Origin: DATJQF01 sp035505995
GTDB lineage: Bacteria > Bacteroidota > Bacteroidia > Bacteroidales > FEN-979
NCBI GenBank assembly: GCA_035505995.1
Contig: DATJQF010000253.1
Coordinates: 1 to 6,937 of the forward strand
Reading direction: 5' to 3'
DNA: 6,937 nucleotides
Under the pieces are notes generated by a model. It saw nothing but the letters and a program-made list of their open reading frames with translations. It was not told the origin of the DNA and made no database searches. Position numbers and translations under genes: made by a program. Shown here in pieces: positions 6,209 to 6,937 of the stretch. How positions within the stretch are numbered: the first letter of the stretch is position 1; each line of letters starts with the position of its first letter.

Positions 6209-6888
6209 AAATACTGCTGGTGGCAGCGACGGCGGCCGAGATCCGGCCGTTTCTCAATCACCTGGTCCCATCGGGGGAGCAGAAAGGCAGACTTCGTCAT
6301 TTCACCCTGAATAAAAAACCCGTGGATGTCCTGGTCACAGGCGTCGGGATCATCCCCACGGCATTCTGTATGGGAAAATGCCTGCCCAAAGGGTCCTACG
6401 GGATGGCTGTCAATGCCGGGATCTGCGGTTCCTACCGGGATGACCTGGTACCCGGAACGGTCGTGGAAGTCACGGAGGATTTCCCCGTCGAACTGGGCGC
6501 CGAGGAGCAGGGACGGTTCCGGGATATCTTTTCGCTGGGGCTGGACCGTCCCGGGGAGTGGCCATTCCAGGACGGAAAGCTGGTCAATATGTTCCCCGTG
6601 TTGAACGCATTTACTGAAAAACTGATAAAGGTGAAAGGCGCTACCGTGCAAACCCTGGGTAGAAATCCCGAACAGCTCCAACTGATCACCGATACCTTCC
6701 ACCCGGATATTGAAACCATGGAGGGCGCGGCATTCCTGTATTCCTGCCTCTCCGAACGCATTCCCAGCATCCAGCTCCGGGCGGTTTCAAACCCGGTACC
6801 GGAGCGGGACCCGGCGAAATGGCAAACGGGGCTGGCCGTGAGCAGGCTGAATGAGACACTTTTGGAAATAATGGGCTTGTGGGGATAA
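6205..6888 (+). CDS. mqnB: Futalosine hydrolase MqnB
   Basis: MqnB cleaves the N-glycosidic bond of futalosine, releasing hypoxanthine and dehypoxanthine futalosine, which MqnC then cyclises on the way to menaquinone. It acts in the cytoplasm. The 227-residue protein has the nucleoside phosphorylase / MTA nucleosidase fold signatures: MKILLVAAT with Glu12 (1-12), VTGVGIIPTA (44-53), AVNAGICGS (68-76), DIETMEGAAFLYSC (168-181) and LRAVSN (191-196). MTA/SAH nucleosidases have a catalytic Asp after the Ser in the last motif. Asn at this place, followed by PER and a Trp (W206), is the form seen in futalosine hydrolases, which favours MqnB over MTAN. The length is normal. The start overlaps the transporter stop by four bases (ATGA), so translation is probably coupled. 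The other enzyme of this pathway here, mqnE, is on the opposite strand about 3.3 kb away. An inverted heptamer array begins 16 bases after the stop. Confidence 0.9.
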   Translation: MKILLVAATAAEIRPFLNHLVPSGEQKGRLRHFTLNKKPVDVLVTGVGIIPTAFCMGKCLPKGSYGMAVNAGICGSYRDDLVPGTVVEVTEDFPVELGAEEQGRFRDIFSLGLDRPGEWPFQDGKLVNMFPVLNAFTEKLIKVKGATVQTLGRNPEQLQLITDTFHPDIETMEGAAFLYSCLSERIPSIQLRAVSNPVPERDPAKWQTGLAVSRLNETLLEIMGLWG

Positions 6889-6904
6889 TGGTCACAACTT
6901 ATTC

Positions 6905-6937
6905 ATAATCCGTAATCCGTAATCCGTAATCCGTAAT
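6905..6937 (-). repeat. Inverted heptamer tandem array, (CCGTAAT)n, running off the window
   Basis: Four exact CCGTAAT units occupy 6910-6937, preceded by a partial unit ATAAT at 6905-6909. This is the reverse complement of the array at 4714-4768. The span 6906-6937 is a perfect 32-base inverted match to 4728-4759. The array continues to the last base of the window, so its full size is unknown. Confidence 0.96.

Overview
The window most likely comes from a member of the Bacteroidota (Bacteroidetes) with a fairly GC-rich genome, about 55-60% by eye. Three things point there. A secreted protease carries a C-terminal sorting domain of the Por/T9SS type, a system confined to that phylum. The RluD-type pseudouridine synthase and the MqnE protein have the C-terminal wording typical of Bacteroidota homologues. 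Start codons lack clear Shine-Dalgarno sequences, and two candidate promoters match the phylum's TAnnTTTG -7 element. The organism appears to make menaquinone by the futalosine pathway, because two of its enzymes (MqnE and MqnB) are encoded here.

Layout, left to right. Positions 1-1693 (+) hold the 3' part of an rluD-like gene, coupled by an ATGA overlap to a PlsC-type lysophospholipid acyltransferase. Positions 1694-1757 are a short convergent intergenic stretch packed with GC-rich inverted repeats, probably a two-way terminator or a small dispersed repeat. Positions 1758-2867 (-) hold mqnE with a GTG start. Positions 2927-4609 (-) hold a large secreted lysyl-endopeptidase-like serine protease with propeptide and T9SS tail, 59 bases upstream of mqnE on the same strand. 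Positions 4610-4774 are a divergent intergenic region with one candidate promoter for each direction and an array of eight ATTACGG-type heptamers ending six bases before the next start codon. Positions 4775-6888 (+) hold an MFS transporter resembling the MFSD1 family, coupled by a second ATGA overlap to mqnB (futalosine hydrolase). From 6905 to the end of the window the same heptamer array appears in the opposite orientation.

How the genes relate. MqnE makes aminodeoxyfutalosine and MqnB removes the purine base from futalosine, so they act in one pathway although they lie in different transcription units on opposite strands. The transporter is translationally coupled to mqnB, which raises the possibility that it moves a substrate or by-product linked to that pathway; this is only an inference from position. 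The protease and the RluD/PlsC pair are unrelated in function to the quinone genes.

The least expected feature is the pair of heptamer arrays. They bracket the transporter-mqnB operon as a perfect inverted repeat of at least 32 bases, and the right-hand array runs off the window. I found no RNA genes, CRISPR array, insertion sequence or phage genes.
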